Source of the DNA: Treponema sp.
Lineage (GTDB): Bacteria > Spirochaetota > Spirochaetia > Treponematales > Breznakiellaceae
DNA: 64,000 nucleotides
Direction of reading: 5' to 3'
Assembly: GCA_009777335.1 (NCBI GenBank)
Contig: WRMC01000001.1
Span: forward strand, 124,001 to 188,000
A program made the translations under genes and the position numbers. Shown piece by piece: positions 18,711-27,738 of the stretch; positions within the stretch are counted from its first letter, which is position 1, and each line of letters starts with the position of its first letter. The notes below the pieces were generated by a model. That model was not told where the DNA came from. It ran no database searches and saw nothing but the letters and a program-made list of their open reading frames with translations.

Positions 18711-19907
18711 ATGAAAAACTTTACCAATTTTCAACTGTACCTCTATACAGATATCCTCTTTGGTCAAGAAACCGAAAAAGAGGCAGGAAGGATGATCCGC
18801 AAACATGGCGGCAGCAGGGTCATGATCGTCTATGGCGGAGGTTCGGTAAAACAAAGCGGCCTCTTAGAGGAGGTCATCAAGGCCATTAAAGCAGAGGGGC
18901 TCTACTATATTGAGTTTGGCGGCGTTCAGCCTAATCCCCGGCGATCCTACGTAGACAAGGGCATAGAAATCGCAAAAAAAGAAAGGATCGATTTCTTCCT
19001 TGGCCTTGGAGGGGGGAGTTCCATAGACACAGCTAAAGCTATTGCTCTTGCTATGGCTAACAATGGGGAGTACTGGCAGTTCTATAATGGGGTGGAGGCC
19101 CCCATGATGGCTCCGGTAGGAACCATCCACACCATCGCCGCCGCAGGGAGCGAGACCAGCAGATCCACCGTCCTGGTGGACGATCTGGGGACAGGGCGCA
19201 AGCAGGGTCTTAACTGGGATTGCTGCCGGCCGGTCTTTGCCATCATGAACCCCTGCCTTACCTATTCTGTATCACCTTACCAAACCGGTGCCGGGGCGGC
19301 GGACATCTTTGCCCACACCGTAAGCCGTTACTTTATCCGGGACATCCCGGTTAACAGGCTGGGAGATGAATTCGCCGAGGGCCTCTTTAGGACGGTCATA
19401 ACCTATGCTCCCCTGGCCCTGGCCAATCCCCGGGACTACGAAGCCCGGGCGGAGCTCATGATGGCCGGCTGGGCCAGCCACTCGGACCTGACCTGCCTGG
19501 GCCGAACGGGCCCCCGGGGGGGTGAACACGCCCTGGAGCACCAGTTTTCCGGCCACTACGATACGGCCCACGGGGCGGGCCTGGCAATGATCATGCCCGC
19601 CTGGCTCCAATATATTACAGATAATGGAAGCCCCGAGCAGGTAGCCCGGGTAGCCCAATTCGGTATCAAGGCCTTTGGGGTTCCTCAGACCGGGGACAGC
19701 AAGGCCGATGCAAATGCGGGGCTGGAAGCTTTTAGGGCCTGGATCAGATCCATAGGGATGCCCCTAAGCTTAAAGGATCTGGGCCTCCCCGAAGCAGAAC
19801 TGCCCGACATGATCAAACGGACTCTGGAAGCCAACAAGGGCAAGATCACCGGATTCATAGACCTGGACGAAAAGGCCGTTACGGCCATATTTAGCTCATT
19901 GGTGTAA
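18711..19907 (+). CDS. iron-containing alcohol dehydrogenase (BdhA/YqhD-like)
   Basis: 398 residues starting 2 bp after the pyk stop, so the two genes form one operon. It matches NAD(P)H-dependent butanol dehydrogenases: YGGGSVKQSG (Gly-rich cofactor site), LGLGGGSSIDTAKA, AGSETSRS, and the metal-binding residues Asp (ADIFAHTVSRYF) and His (EHALEHQFSGHYDTAHGAGLA). It would reduce aldehydes to alcohols, reoxidising NAD(P)H made in glycolysis, which fits its position after pyruvate kinase. The end of the gene overlaps the truncated doc gene by 17 bp on the opposite strand. Confidence 0.93.
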   Translation: MKNFTNFQLYLYTDILFGQETEKEAGRMIRKHGGSRVMIVYGGGSVKQSGLLEEVIKAIKAEGLYYIEFGGVQPNPRRSYVDKGIEIAKKERIDFFLGLGGGSSIDTAKAIALAMANNGEYWQFYNGVEAPMMAPVGTIHTIAAAGSETSRSTVLVDDLGTGRKQGLNWDCCRPVFAIMNPCLTYSVSPYQTGAGAADIFAHTVSRYFIRDIPVNRLGDEFAEGLFRTVITYAPLALANPRDYEARAELMMAGWASHSDLTCLGRTGPRGGEHALEHQFSGHYDTAHGAGLAMIMPAWLQYITDNGSPEQVARVAQFGIKAFGVPQTGDSKADANAGLEAFRAWIRSIGMPLSLKDLGLPEAELPDMIKRTLEANKGKITGFIDLDEKAVTAIFSSLV

Positions 19908-20103
19908 GGGAATAGATCAAGTGAGCAGCTTTGTCAATCAATGTTGGGTACAAATCAGTTCCGCCAAAAGTTTGGAATGGTGCATTCACCGACATATCAA
20001 GCAAGTTTTCATCCCGTATTCCAGGACTACCCCCTATACGGCGAATCAATTCTGAATGGATGGTAATAACTGTTTCTACCGTGGGACGTTCAATTTCTAT
20101 CAC
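19891..20103 (-). pseudogene. Doc/Fic-type death-on-curing toxin, truncated
   Basis: 70 residues that match only the N-terminal half of Doc toxins: IHSELIRRIGGSPGIRDENLLDMSVNAP and DLYPTLIDKAAHLIYSL. A full Doc (~125 residues) continues with the catalytic HxFxDGNKR Fic motif. Here the frame ends just after YSL, inside the 3' end of the alcohol dehydrogenase gene. The Fic motif, needed to phosphorylate EF-Tu, is missing, so the toxin should be inactive. I infer a deletion that brought the adh gene against the broken toxin. The antitoxin gene upstream is intact. Confidence 0.8.
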
Positions 20104-20312
20104 TTAGCCAGATCTTCCAAGGCAGGACGGAATTTTTCGATGACTTCGGAGGTCATCGAGACAGCTTTCTCATTTGATATAATGGTGTAAACAGTTTCAT
20201 TGCCGGAAACAGGGGAAAAAGTTAGTACCGCTTTGCCGGTGGGGACCTCTGGAGGTACCTCAATAACAAGGCGGCGGTTTTCTGGTATTTCTACGGTCTG
20301 TGTTACGGTCAT
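20100..20312 (-). CDS. short antitoxin-like protein upstream of doc
   Basis: 70 residues starting MTVTQTVEIPENRRLVIEVP, a short protein with an AbrB/DUF-like N-terminal beta segment of a kind found upstream of Doc/Fic toxins in spirochaetes. The C-terminus (IEKFRPALEDLAK) would be the part that caps the toxin. It overlaps the doc remnant by 4 bp (ATGA). Larger in-frame extensions run into the downstream end of the ABC transporter gene and are not real. With the toxin broken it may be a relic. Family assignment is moderate. Confidence 0.6.
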   Translation of the reverse strand: MTVTQTVEIPENRRLVIEVPPEVPTGKAVLTFSPVSGNETVYTIISNEKAVSMTSEVIEKFRPALEDLAK

Positions 20313-20361
20313 GGTTCCAGTATAGTGGTTTTTACTGCCCCTGTCGATATTCCGGTAACCC

Positions 20362-22200
20362 TTAGCCAAACTGCGAGAGGTAAAGCCCCGCATAGACCCC
20401 GTTTCTGTCGAGGAGGTCCTCGTGGGTCCCCTGTTCGGCAAACTCTCCATTTTCCATAACCAGGATAAGGTCTGCATTTTGGATGGTGGAAAGCCGGTGG
20501 GCAATGACAAAGCAGGTCTTGTCTTTCATGAGGGTCCGCATAGCTTCCTGAATCCGAATCTCCGTACGGGTATCCACATTACTGGTTGCTTCATCCAGAA
20601 TGAGCATCCGGACATCCAGGAGCATGGCCCGGGCAATGGTCAAGAGCTGCTTTTGGCCCTGAGATATGTTCACCCCGTTTTCGCTGAGGACCGTATCGTA
20701 GCCATCGGGGAGCTGCATGATAAAGTTATGGGCCTGGGAAGCCTGGGCAGCCTCTATCACCTTTTCCCTGGTAGCCCCTTCACTCCCGTAGGCAATATTT
20801 TCAAAGACCGTCCCATGGAAAAGCCAGCTATCTTGCAAGACCATGGCATAAGCCAGGCGGAGGCTCTTGCGGGTAACCCCTTCGATCACATGGCCGTCTA
20901 TACTGATGGTCCCTGTGTGGGGATCATAGAAGCGCATAAGAAGATTTATAATGGTAGTTTTTCCTGCTCCGGTCTGGCCTACGATAGCTATGAGGCTCCC
21001 CGGAGGAGCGTGGAGGCTGACATTCTTTAGGACCGGCTTTTCCGGAACATAGCCAAAGTGAATGTGCTGAAGCTCCACCTTACCCTGGACCTGGACCAAT
21101 TCCGATGCCTCTGTTTGATCTTCTTTTTCCGGGTCCTCATCCAGGAGGGTGAAGATCCGGTCCGCCGCCGCCGCCGCTGACTGGATTTCGGATAAAATGT
21201 TAGCCGCCTCGTTAATGGGACCGGAAAAACGCCGGGAGTAAAGGATAAAGGCACTGACACTGCCCAGGCTTAGGGTCCCCAGGAGGTAGAAAATTGCCCC
21301 GGTGACACTGACAAAGGATAGGGTGAGGTTATTGATAAAGTTTACCGAGGGGCCCAGAAAGGTGGCGTGGTAATCTGCTTCGTAGTAGGCACTTACCGCT
21401 TCTTCGTTCCGTACATCGAAGCGGGCGATGGTTACCTTTTCGCGGTTGTAAGCTTTGATGGTCTTAAGCCCCGAGACCATCTCTTCAACAAAACCATTGA
21501 GGACCCCCAGCTTTGCAGAACGGATCTTGAAAAAGTTGTGGATCCTTTCGGTATGGTACTTGATAAAGATGGTTGCCAGGGGCACGGTCACAATAAACAG
21601 AAGGCTCATCAGGGGTGAAATGGTGAGCATCATAACCAGAGAGCCGGCCACCGTGACCATGGTGGTGCAGATCTGAATGAGATCATTGGCCAGGGAGGTA
21701 TTAATCGTATCTATGTCATAGGAGATCCGGCTGAGGATGTCCCCCGTTTGGTGCATATCAAAGTAACCCACCGGCAGCACCATGAGCTTGTCAAAGACCT
21801 CCTTACGCATACGCCGGGCGCAGCGCTGAGAGATGCTGATCATCTGAAAGGAAAGAAGATAATTTAACCCCGCAGAAGCTACATAAAAAAGGGCCATCCA
21901 GCGGGCGTAGTAAAAAACCAGCTCAAAGTTTACCAGGCCCATACCCGGCTCTATGGCATCTATGGCACGGCCGGAAAGAAGGGGTCCTAAAAGGGCCAGG
22001 AGGTTAGACACTATGGCCATCAAAAACACCAGGATCATCCGGCCCTTATAGCGGGCCAGGTAGTTCCAGAGCCGGAGCATGGTCTTTAGGACATTGACCT
22101 TGGGGGCCTCTGCTTCCCCTCCGGGACCCAGGGGGTTGTCCCGCATAGCTCTTTGTCCCCGGCCGCCCCGGCCACCGCCGAATCCATGCATGCCCCCCAT
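20362..22200 (-). CDS. ABC exporter, half-transporter 2 (type IV, TMD-NBD)
   Basis: 612 residues. After a Gly/Arg-rich N-terminus comes a six-helix export domain, then a nucleotide-binding domain with Walker A GQTGAGKTT, signature NISQGQKQ (the Ser-Gln-Gly-Gln form), and Walker B LILDEATSNVDTRTE followed by the H-loop in IAHRLSTI. ATG 22200 overlaps the stop of the upstream partner (TAATG), so the two halves are translated together and form a heterodimer, like BmrCD/TM287-288. A multidrug, lipid or peptide substrate is possible. Two asymmetric nucleotide sites are usual in such pairs. Confidence 0.92.
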   Translation of the reverse strand: MGGMHGFGGGRGGRGQRAMRDNPLGPGGEAEAPKVNVLKTMLRLWNYLARYKGRMILVFLMAIVSNLLALLGPLLSGRAIDAIEPGMGLVNFELVFYYARWMALFYVASAGLNYLLSFQMISISQRCARRMRKEVFDKLMVLPVGYFDMHQTGDILSRISYDIDTINTSLANDLIQICTTMVTVAGSLVMMLTISPLMSLLFIVTVPLATIFIKYHTERIHNFFKIRSAKLGVLNGFVEEMVSGLKTIKAYNREKVTIARFDVRNEEAVSAYYEADYHATFLGPSVNFINNLTLSFVSVTGAIFYLLGTLSLGSVSAFILYSRRFSGPINEAANILSEIQSAAAAADRIFTLLDEDPEKEDQTEASELVQVQGKVELQHIHFGYVPEKPVLKNVSLHAPPGSLIAIVGQTGAGKTTIINLLMRFYDPHTGTISIDGHVIEGVTRKSLRLAYAMVLQDSWLFHGTVFENIAYGSEGATREKVIEAAQASQAHNFIMQLPDGYDTVLSENGVNISQGQKQLLTIARAMLLDVRMLILDEATSNVDTRTEIRIQEAMRTLMKDKTCFVIAHRLSTIQNADLILVMENGEFAEQGTHEDLLDRNGVYAGLYLSQFG

Positions 22201-23921
22201 TAGCTGACCCTCCGTCCCATCTGTGACTGGTTGATCTCCTGATAGAGCTGGCAGGATTCCAAAAGTTCATCGTGGTTGCCCTGGCCTATGATGCGGCCCT
22301 GTTCCAATACCAGAATATGATCCGCATGCATGACCGAGCTAATTCTTTGGGCCACGATGATGGTAGTCGTATCCTGAAAACTTTCCCTAAAGACCCGGCG
22401 CAGATTTGCGTCGGTCCGGTAATCTAGGGCACTGGAAGAATCGTCCAAGATAAGGATCTCCGGGTTGGCCGCCAGGGCCCGGGCAATGAGGAGCCTCTGC
22501 CGCTGGCCCCCTGAAAGGTTGGTCCCCCGGGAGCTTAGGTCATAATCCAAGCCCTCAGCCTGGGAATTTACAAAGTCCTCAGCCTGGGCATAGCGGATGG
22601 CCCGGCGCAGTTCTTCTTCGGTCAGGTCCCGGCCAAAATCAACATTTTCTCTGATGGTGTCCATAAAGAGGACATCCCGCTGAAAGCAGACCCCAAATTT
22701 GGGGAAGAACCGATCCGGGGAGATCCCCCGAATGTCTTCGCCGCCTATGCGGATAGAACCGGAACTCACATCATAGAACCGCATAAGAAGCTGAACTATC
22801 GTAGATTTACCGCTGCCGGTTTCGCCCAGGATGCCCAGGGATTCACCCCGCCGGAGGGCGAAGTTAATGCCGTCCAGGAGTTCTTCCCCAGCCTGTCCGG
22901 CCTGGTAAGAAAAAGCTACCCCGTCAAAAACCACATGGTAATCCTCTTCGACAGGGCAAAGATCCTGGACCTGCAGGTCCTCTGGCTGGTCAAGGACCTC
23001 CTGGACCCGCCCGCCGGAAGCACTCCCCCGGGAAAACATGACGAACATCCTAGTGATAGAAAGGGTGGCATTCAAAATAATGGTAAAGTAACTTAAAAAG
23101 GCCAGGATGACCCCCGGCTGGCTCTGGCCCAGGTTCACCAGGTGGGCCCCGGCGATTATGACCCCCACGAGCCCCAGGTTTATAAGTATAAACATGGCGG
23201 GGTTTGTGACCCCCATGATCACCGCGGCCCGGCGTTCCCGCCTGGTGACTTCGTTGTTGGCCAGGAAAAACCGTTCCTTTTCGTAATCCCCCTTGGAAAG
23301 GGCCTTGATGATCCGGATCCCCGTGGCGTTCTCTCTGACCACCCTGACCATGGTGTCCACCGCCCCCTGGAGGCTCGTGTAAAGGGGTACCCCCTTCCGG
23401 GAAATATAGAGCACTATAACCAGGGCAAAGGGCAGGACCGCCAGAAGCACCAGGGTCAGGGTGGCATCCAGGGTCAGGGTAATCAAAATTCCCCCCAATA
23501 AAAGGATGGGTGCCCGGATCCCCATGCGCTGGACCATGCTTACCATACGGTGGATGTTATAGGTATCCGAAGAGAGCCGGGAGATAAGGGAGGGAATCGT
23601 AAGTTTATCGATCTGGGAGCTGCTTAGATGAGAGATTTTGGAGAAAAGGTCGTGCCGCATGCTCCGGGTTACGTCCCGGGCCACCGCGGCGGCCATGCGG
23701 TTAGCCACAATGTTTCCGCTCCAGGCAAAAAAGGAACAGACCACCATGGCACCGCCCCACATGATGATAAAGGGGATATTATTCATGGGTACCACGTTGT
23801 CGATCATATGGGCCAGGATCCAGGGGAGGAAAAGATCCATGATGGTCCCAACGAACTTAACTGAGAGGCTCCCGATAATCCGTAGGAAGTAGGGTCTGCA
23901 ATAAGCCAGTATCGTGTGCAA
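22200..23921 (-). CDS. ABC exporter, half-transporter 1 (type IV, TMD-NBD)
   Basis: 573 residues with a six-helix membrane domain, Walker A GETGSGKST, signature LSGGQRQ, and a Walker B region ILILDDSSSALDYRTDAN in which the catalytic Glu after the Asp is replaced by Asp-Ser, as in the degenerate site of heterodimeric exporters. Thus this half likely carries the non-catalytic site and the partner the catalytic one. The start is a TTG at 23921: the N-terminal sequence (AYCRPYFLRIIG) matches the family's first residues, and no ATG fits. The region upstream has TATAAT about 23 nt before it. Confidence 0.9.
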   Translation of the reverse strand: MHTILAYCRPYFLRIIGSLSVKFVGTIMDLFLPWILAHMIDNVVPMNNIPFIIMWGGAMVVCSFFAWSGNIVANRMAAAVARDVTRSMRHDLFSKISHLSSSQIDKLTIPSLISRLSSDTYNIHRMVSMVQRMGIRAPILLLGGILITLTLDATLTLVLLAVLPFALVIVLYISRKGVPLYTSLQGAVDTMVRVVRENATGIRIIKALSKGDYEKERFFLANNEVTRRERRAAVIMGVTNPAMFILINLGLVGVIIAGAHLVNLGQSQPGVILAFLSYFTIILNATLSITRMFVMFSRGSASGGRVQEVLDQPEDLQVQDLCPVEEDYHVVFDGVAFSYQAGQAGEELLDGINFALRRGESLGILGETGSGKSTIVQLLMRFYDVSSGSIRIGGEDIRGISPDRFFPKFGVCFQRDVLFMDTIRENVDFGRDLTEEELRRAIRYAQAEDFVNSQAEGLDYDLSSRGTNLSGGQRQRLLIARALAANPEILILDDSSSALDYRTDANLRRVFRESFQDTTTIIVAQRISSVMHADHILVLEQGRIIGQGNHDELLESCQLYQEINQSQMGRRVS

Positions 23922-24000
23922 TCTATAATCCGCTTAAAAAATCTATACAGATTATAACATAATGGGGTAATATGATCCATAGAGCAGGGTGGATTACAAA

Positions 24001-24687
24001 ATGAATAGACCATGGATTTTGAAGGTTCCTTTAGCCATTGGCATCCTCTTTTTCCTCATTCCCAAACACTCCATCCAGGCCCAGGAAGGCATGAGCGCCA
24101 TGCAGAACTTTGTCAGCGGCAGGGCCCTGGAGAACCAGAACCGCCTGGGCGATTCCCTCCCCTACTACGCCGAAGCGGTACGGATTAGCCTGGATGAAAT
24201 AAACAGAAATGTGGCTGACCCTGACACCTTTACTGCCCTGACCTGGGCCCTTAACCGGCAGCGGCGCTATGCGGAGGTCATTTACTGGGGTGAAGAGGGG
24301 CTTCGGCGCTTTCCCGGGGAATTCCGGGTCATCCAGACCATGGGTGAGGCCTATTTTTACCTTAACGAGCTGGATCGTTCCCTGCAGTTTATGCAGCGCT
24401 ATACCAACCTGGTTCCCCAGGGGGGCCGGGTCTCGGTGGCCTATTTTTTCATGGGTGAAATTTACCGGTATCGGCGGCTTTTCCACCATGCCGACATGGC
24501 CTATACCACCGCCGTCCACCTGGAGCCCGCTAATGCCCTCTGGTGGTTCAGGCTTGGCTCAGTCCGGGAAGCCATGGGGGAATATTCCCAGGCCGCTGAG
24601 GCCTATGAACAGGCCCTGGGGCTAAGCCCTCAGTACAATGAAGCGGCCAACGGCCTCCTCCGTTCCCGAAACCAGCTTACCCTCTAG
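24001..24687 (+). CDS. secreted TPR protein
   Basis: 228 residues. A signal peptide ends near SIQAQE, then six or so tetratricopeptide-like units follow (ALENQNRLGDSLPYYAEAV, RYAEVIYWGEEGLRRFPG, AYFYLNELDRSLQFMQRY, AEAYEQALGLSPQYNEAANG). TPR repeats mediate protein-protein contacts; a periplasmic scaffold or assembly role is probable. Start ATG 24001 has AGGGTGG about 8 nt upstream. It is not linked to a clear partner: the flanking genes are the ABC exporter (divergent) and an oxidoreductase. Confidence 0.8.
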   Translation: MNRPWILKVPLAIGILFFLIPKHSIQAQEGMSAMQNFVSGRALENQNRLGDSLPYYAEAVRISLDEINRNVADPDTFTALTWALNRQRRYAEVIYWGEEGLRRFPGEFRVIQTMGEAYFYLNELDRSLQFMQRYTNLVPQGGRVSVAYFFMGEIYRYRRLFHHADMAYTTAVHLEPANALWWFRLGSVREAMGEYSQAAEAYEQALGLSPQYNEAANGLLRSRNQLTL

Positions 24688-24764
24688 GGCCCTCCTCCTA
24701 AATATACCTTCCCGTAAAGATATGATATAATGGAAGAATATGATTTTATTGAAGGAGAGACCGC

Positions 24765-25958
24765 ATGATTTACAAGCAATTTAAGGACAAAAAACTCAGT
24801 TATCTGGGCCTGGGGTGTATGCGCCTGCCCACCACAGCTCCCCGGGGACCCATAGATGAGCCCAAAGCCCGGGCCATCATAGAGTACGCCTACGAGAACG
24901 GGGTAAACTACTTTGATACTGCCTACCGCTACCTTTCTGGGCAATCGGAGCCTTTTTCCGCTTCGGTGCTTAAGCAATACCCCAGGGATACCTGGAACCT
25001 GGCAACCAAGATGCCCGGGCATCAGCTCGAGTATAAAGATGGCAAAATAAGCGTTACCGGCTACCTGACGGGAGAAACCTTACATTCCCTGGAACAGATC
25101 TTTGAGGACCAGCTAAAGCGCTGCCAGGTGGACTATTTTGACTTCTACCTCCTCCACAATGTAAGTGATCGGTCCTATGACCTCTATACCGATGCACAGC
25201 TGGGCTGCATAGAGTTTCTTTTGGCCCAAAAAAAGGCGGGACATATTAAGCATCTAGGGTTTTCTGCCCACTGCGGCGCCGAGACCATGGAAAAGTTCCT
25301 GTCCCATAGCAAGCAATTTTATGGAGATTGCTTTGAATTTGTACAGTTCCAGTTAAATTACATGGACTGGATCCTCTATGGGGCAGATAAGACCTATGAT
25401 GTGGTAACCAAGCATGGCTTGGATATAATAGCTATGGAACCGGTCAGGGGCGGCAGGCTGGCCTCGTTGAATGACGAAGCCAATGCCCTCTTAAAGAAAG
25501 AAAGACCCAATGACAGCATAGCTTCCTGGGCCTTTAGGTTCCTCCAGACCCTGCCTAACATGACCGTTGCCCTCAGCGGCATGACCACCATGGAGCAGAT
25601 TGTAGAAAACGTTGCGCTTTTTCAGAAAGAAGAGCCTGCGACAGAGAAGGAGAAGGAACTCCTTCGGAACATCATCGAAGGCACCCTGGATCTGGTCCCC
25701 TGCACCTCCTGCGAATACTGCATGGAAGTATGTCCCCAGGGCCTCAACATCCCCCGGCTGCTCTCTTTCTGTAACGATATACGCCTGGCTAACCCGCCCT
25801 TGGCTCGCATTGACAGCCTGGAGGACAAGGAGAAGCATTCGGCCTGTGTAGCTTGCGGCTTATGCAGCCCCCAATGTCCCCAGGGGATAGACATACCGGC
25901 CGCTATGAAGCGCTTCCAGGAGGATTACACCAAGGCAAAGGCCAAGGCGGGCGCCTAG
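24765..25958 (+). CDS. aldo/keto reductase with C-terminal 4Fe-4S ferredoxin domain
   Basis: 397 residues. The first ~290 residues are the AKR (beta/alpha)8 barrel with FDTAYRYLSGQSE (catalytic Asp/Tyr), Lys in NLATKMPG, and His/Asn further on. The C-terminal domain has two Cys-rich motifs, CTSCEYCMEVCP and CVACGLCSPQCP, each predicted to bind a [4Fe-4S] cluster. This family occurs widely in anaerobes and may couple the barrel to a ferredoxin; its substrate is not established. Ribosome site AAGGAGAG lies 6 nt before ATG. It converges on the PfkB kinase gene with only 2 bp between the stops. Confidence 0.92.
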   Translation: MIYKQFKDKKLSYLGLGCMRLPTTAPRGPIDEPKARAIIEYAYENGVNYFDTAYRYLSGQSEPFSASVLKQYPRDTWNLATKMPGHQLEYKDGKISVTGYLTGETLHSLEQIFEDQLKRCQVDYFDFYLLHNVSDRSYDLYTDAQLGCIEFLLAQKKAGHIKHLGFSAHCGAETMEKFLSHSKQFYGDCFEFVQFQLNYMDWILYGADKTYDVVTKHGLDIIAMEPVRGGRLASLNDEANALLKKERPNDSIASWAFRFLQTLPNMTVALSGMTTMEQIVENVALFQKEEPATEKEKELLRNIIEGTLDLVPCTSCEYCMEVCPQGLNIPRLLSFCNDIRLANPPLARIDSLEDKEKHSACVACGLCSPQCPQGIDIPAAMKRFQEDYTKAKAKAGA

Positions 25959-25960
25959 CC

Positions 25961-26962
25961 CTACTTCATGTGGGCTAGACTGCGGCCGTACATGGCGGCC
26001 CGTTTTTGCAAGTCGCTGTCGTCCAGGACCCCGGTCTCGATGAACTTTAGGGTAGTCGGAAGATCGGGGATCCCTGCCCGGCCGCCGGTGACGGTGGACT
26101 TAATGGCCGAGACAGCACTGGAGATCCGGGCGCAGTCCTTACAGCCGTAGCCCAGGTTAAGGAGCATTAAGAAGGCCCCGTGGTAGACATCACCGCAGCC
26201 CAGGGTGCAGATGGTGTTCAAGCCGGTAAAAGCGGGGAGTTCAAAATAGCCGTCATCGTCGGAGTAGCCCACGCAGCCCTTGGCACCAAAGGTAAAGACC
26301 ACCATCTCGGGGCCCTGGGAGCGGATCTTCCGGCAGTTCTCTTCAAAGTTCTTGTGCTCTTCCTTATCTTCGGGGAAAATCGCATTGTAGGCAAATTCGG
26401 AGCCCACAAAAACATCTACCAAGCTAATATGGGGATATGAGCGTCCGGCTGCAGAGTCTATAAACAATTTAGCCCCCGCCGCCTTGGCCATCTTGATATG
26501 TTCCAGGTTGCCTTCTATAAAATCGTTGGTGTATATCCACTTGCAATTCTCGAGGAGTTCCTGAACCGGGGGCATACGGCCAAAGTCCCGGATATTACCG
26601 CCATTCATCATTATGCTTCGGCCCTGGGTGGCCTTGTCGCTTAAGACGATGGCCACGCTGGTGGTGGCCCCCTCTAGCTGCTGTAAATAGGTGCTGTCTA
26701 TGCCGTGATATTCGAAATCCCGCTTACAGAAAAGGCCGTAATCATCGCTTCCCACGTAGCCCTGGGCGGCGATCTTGCCTTTTTTTTCTTCCCCCCCAAG
26801 GCGGGCCGAAGCCACGAGACCCGTAGCCACGTTTCCTCCCCCCTGAAAGGTCATTACATGGGCCCGGGAGCCCCGGTTATGGGTGGGTAGATCGTCTACC
26901 GAAACAGCGCAATCTACGCAACAATCTGCTATACCGACTATGTCATACTTCTTCTCTGCCAT
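25961..26962 (-). CDS. PfkB-family carbohydrate kinase
   Basis: 333 residues of the ribokinase/PfkB fold. The N-terminal Gly-Gly signature is FQGGGNVATGL near residue 40, and the C-terminal catalytic signature is LGCGDVYHGAF near residue 270, in which the Asp is the catalytic base (GAGD replaced by GCGD). It phosphorylates a sugar or nucleoside with ATP; substrate not deducible. The start ATG 26962 has AAGGTG upstream. It is divergent from the ThuA gene and shares an operator-like region with it. Confidence 0.88.
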   Translation of the reverse strand: MAEKKYDIVGIADCCVDCAVSVDDLPTHNRGSRAHVMTFQGGGNVATGLVASARLGGEEKKGKIAAQGYVGSDDYGLFCKRDFEYHGIDSTYLQQLEGATTSVAIVLSDKATQGRSIMMNGGNIRDFGRMPPVQELLENCKWIYTNDFIEGNLEHIKMAKAAGAKLFIDSAAGRSYPHISLVDVFVGSEFAYNAIFPEDKEEHKNFEENCRKIRSQGPEMVVFTFGAKGCVGYSDDDGYFELPAFTGLNTICTLGCGDVYHGAFLMLLNLGYGCKDCARISSAVSAIKSTVTGGRAGIPDLPTTLKFIETGVLDDSDLQKRAAMYGRSLAHMK

Positions 26963-26975
26963 TGTTCACCTTCCA

Positions 26976-27076
26976 TTTTGTTGACATTATATCTAACCAT
27001 CCTAAACCCAGAAGATCGCTTTGTCAACAAAATTGACAATATACAAACTTGACAATATTCGAGAGTAGGGTATAAC
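26976..27076. promoter_or_regulatory. divergent promoter region with 11-bp inverted repeat
   Basis: Between the pfkB-family and thuA-like genes, TTTTGTTGACA (26976-26986) and its exact reverse complement (27022-27032) flank 35 bp. TTGACAATAT occurs twice as a direct repeat (27033-27042, 27049-27058). For the rightward gene, TTGACA (27049)-N16-TATAAC (27071-27076) ends 6 nt before its ATG at 27083, so the mRNA is likely leaderless. For the leftward gene, TTGACA (27022-27027)-N17-TAGGAT is possible. The repeat would suit a regulator binding both promoters. Confidence 0.6.
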
Positions 27077-27082
27077 TATTAC

Positions 27083-27733
27083 ATGAGTAAAACACTTAAA
27101 GTAGCGGTCCTCGTGGAGGAACATCCCTACAATATTATGGAATTCCAGCACATGCTGGACTCCTTTGCGGACTGTAAGTGCTATGTCCAGCCCCTGGACC
27201 TCTTTGCCCAGGACAGGGAAAACCGCCCTGCCTACGACACGGTATTATGGTACAACATACACTGGAATGCCCCGGATAAGGGGGCGGTAAAAAAATACCT
27301 GGAAGAAGAGATGGGCCATAGCCCCCAGGGCATAGTCCTTATCCACCATGCCCTTTTAAACTACCAGAACTGGGAGATCTGGGATAAAATCTGCGGATTT
27401 AAGGACCGGGGGGCCAACCGGGAGTTCAAATACCACCAGAATGAAGAGGTGAAGGTCCAGGTCTTACCGGTAGACCACCCCATAACTGGGGGTGTCAAGG
27501 ATTTTTCCCTCATCGATGAGACCTATGAGATTGGGGAGCCCGAAGATCCGGAAAACACCCTCTTATTAAGCACCGATAACCCCAAAAGCATGAAGACCCT
27601 GGCCTGGACGCGGCAGTACAAACAGAGCCGGGTCTTCTGTTTTGCCTCGGGCCACGATGAAAGGGCTTATGGCGATGAAAATTTTCGGCTCCTGGTTCAC
27701 CGGGGCCTAACATGGTCCGCGGGGAAGGATTAG
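27083..27733 (+). CDS. ThuA-like protein (trehalose-utilization family)
   Basis: 216 residues of the ThuA/class I glutamine amidotransferase-like fold. Visible parts are the N-terminal VAVLVEEHPYNIMEF strand, IVLIHHALLNYQNW, DHPITGGVKDFSLIDETYEI, and the C-terminal FASGHDERAYGDENFRLLVHRGLTWSAG. In alphaproteobacteria ThuA takes part in trehalose catabolism through 3-keto sugars; in this organism the role is unknown. Its start lies 6 nt after a -10 box, so it may be leaderless. The 3' end is 5 bp from the next gene. Confidence 0.88.
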   Translation: MSKTLKVAVLVEEHPYNIMEFQHMLDSFADCKCYVQPLDLFAQDRENRPAYDTVLWYNIHWNAPDKGAVKKYLEEEMGHSPQGIVLIHHALLNYQNWEIWDKICGFKDRGANREFKYHQNEEVKVQVLPVDHPITGGVKDFSLIDETYEIGEPEDPENTLLLSTDNPKSMKTLAWTRQYKQSRVFCFASGHDERAYGDENFRLLVHRGLTWSAGKD

Positions 27734-27738
27734 GCCCC

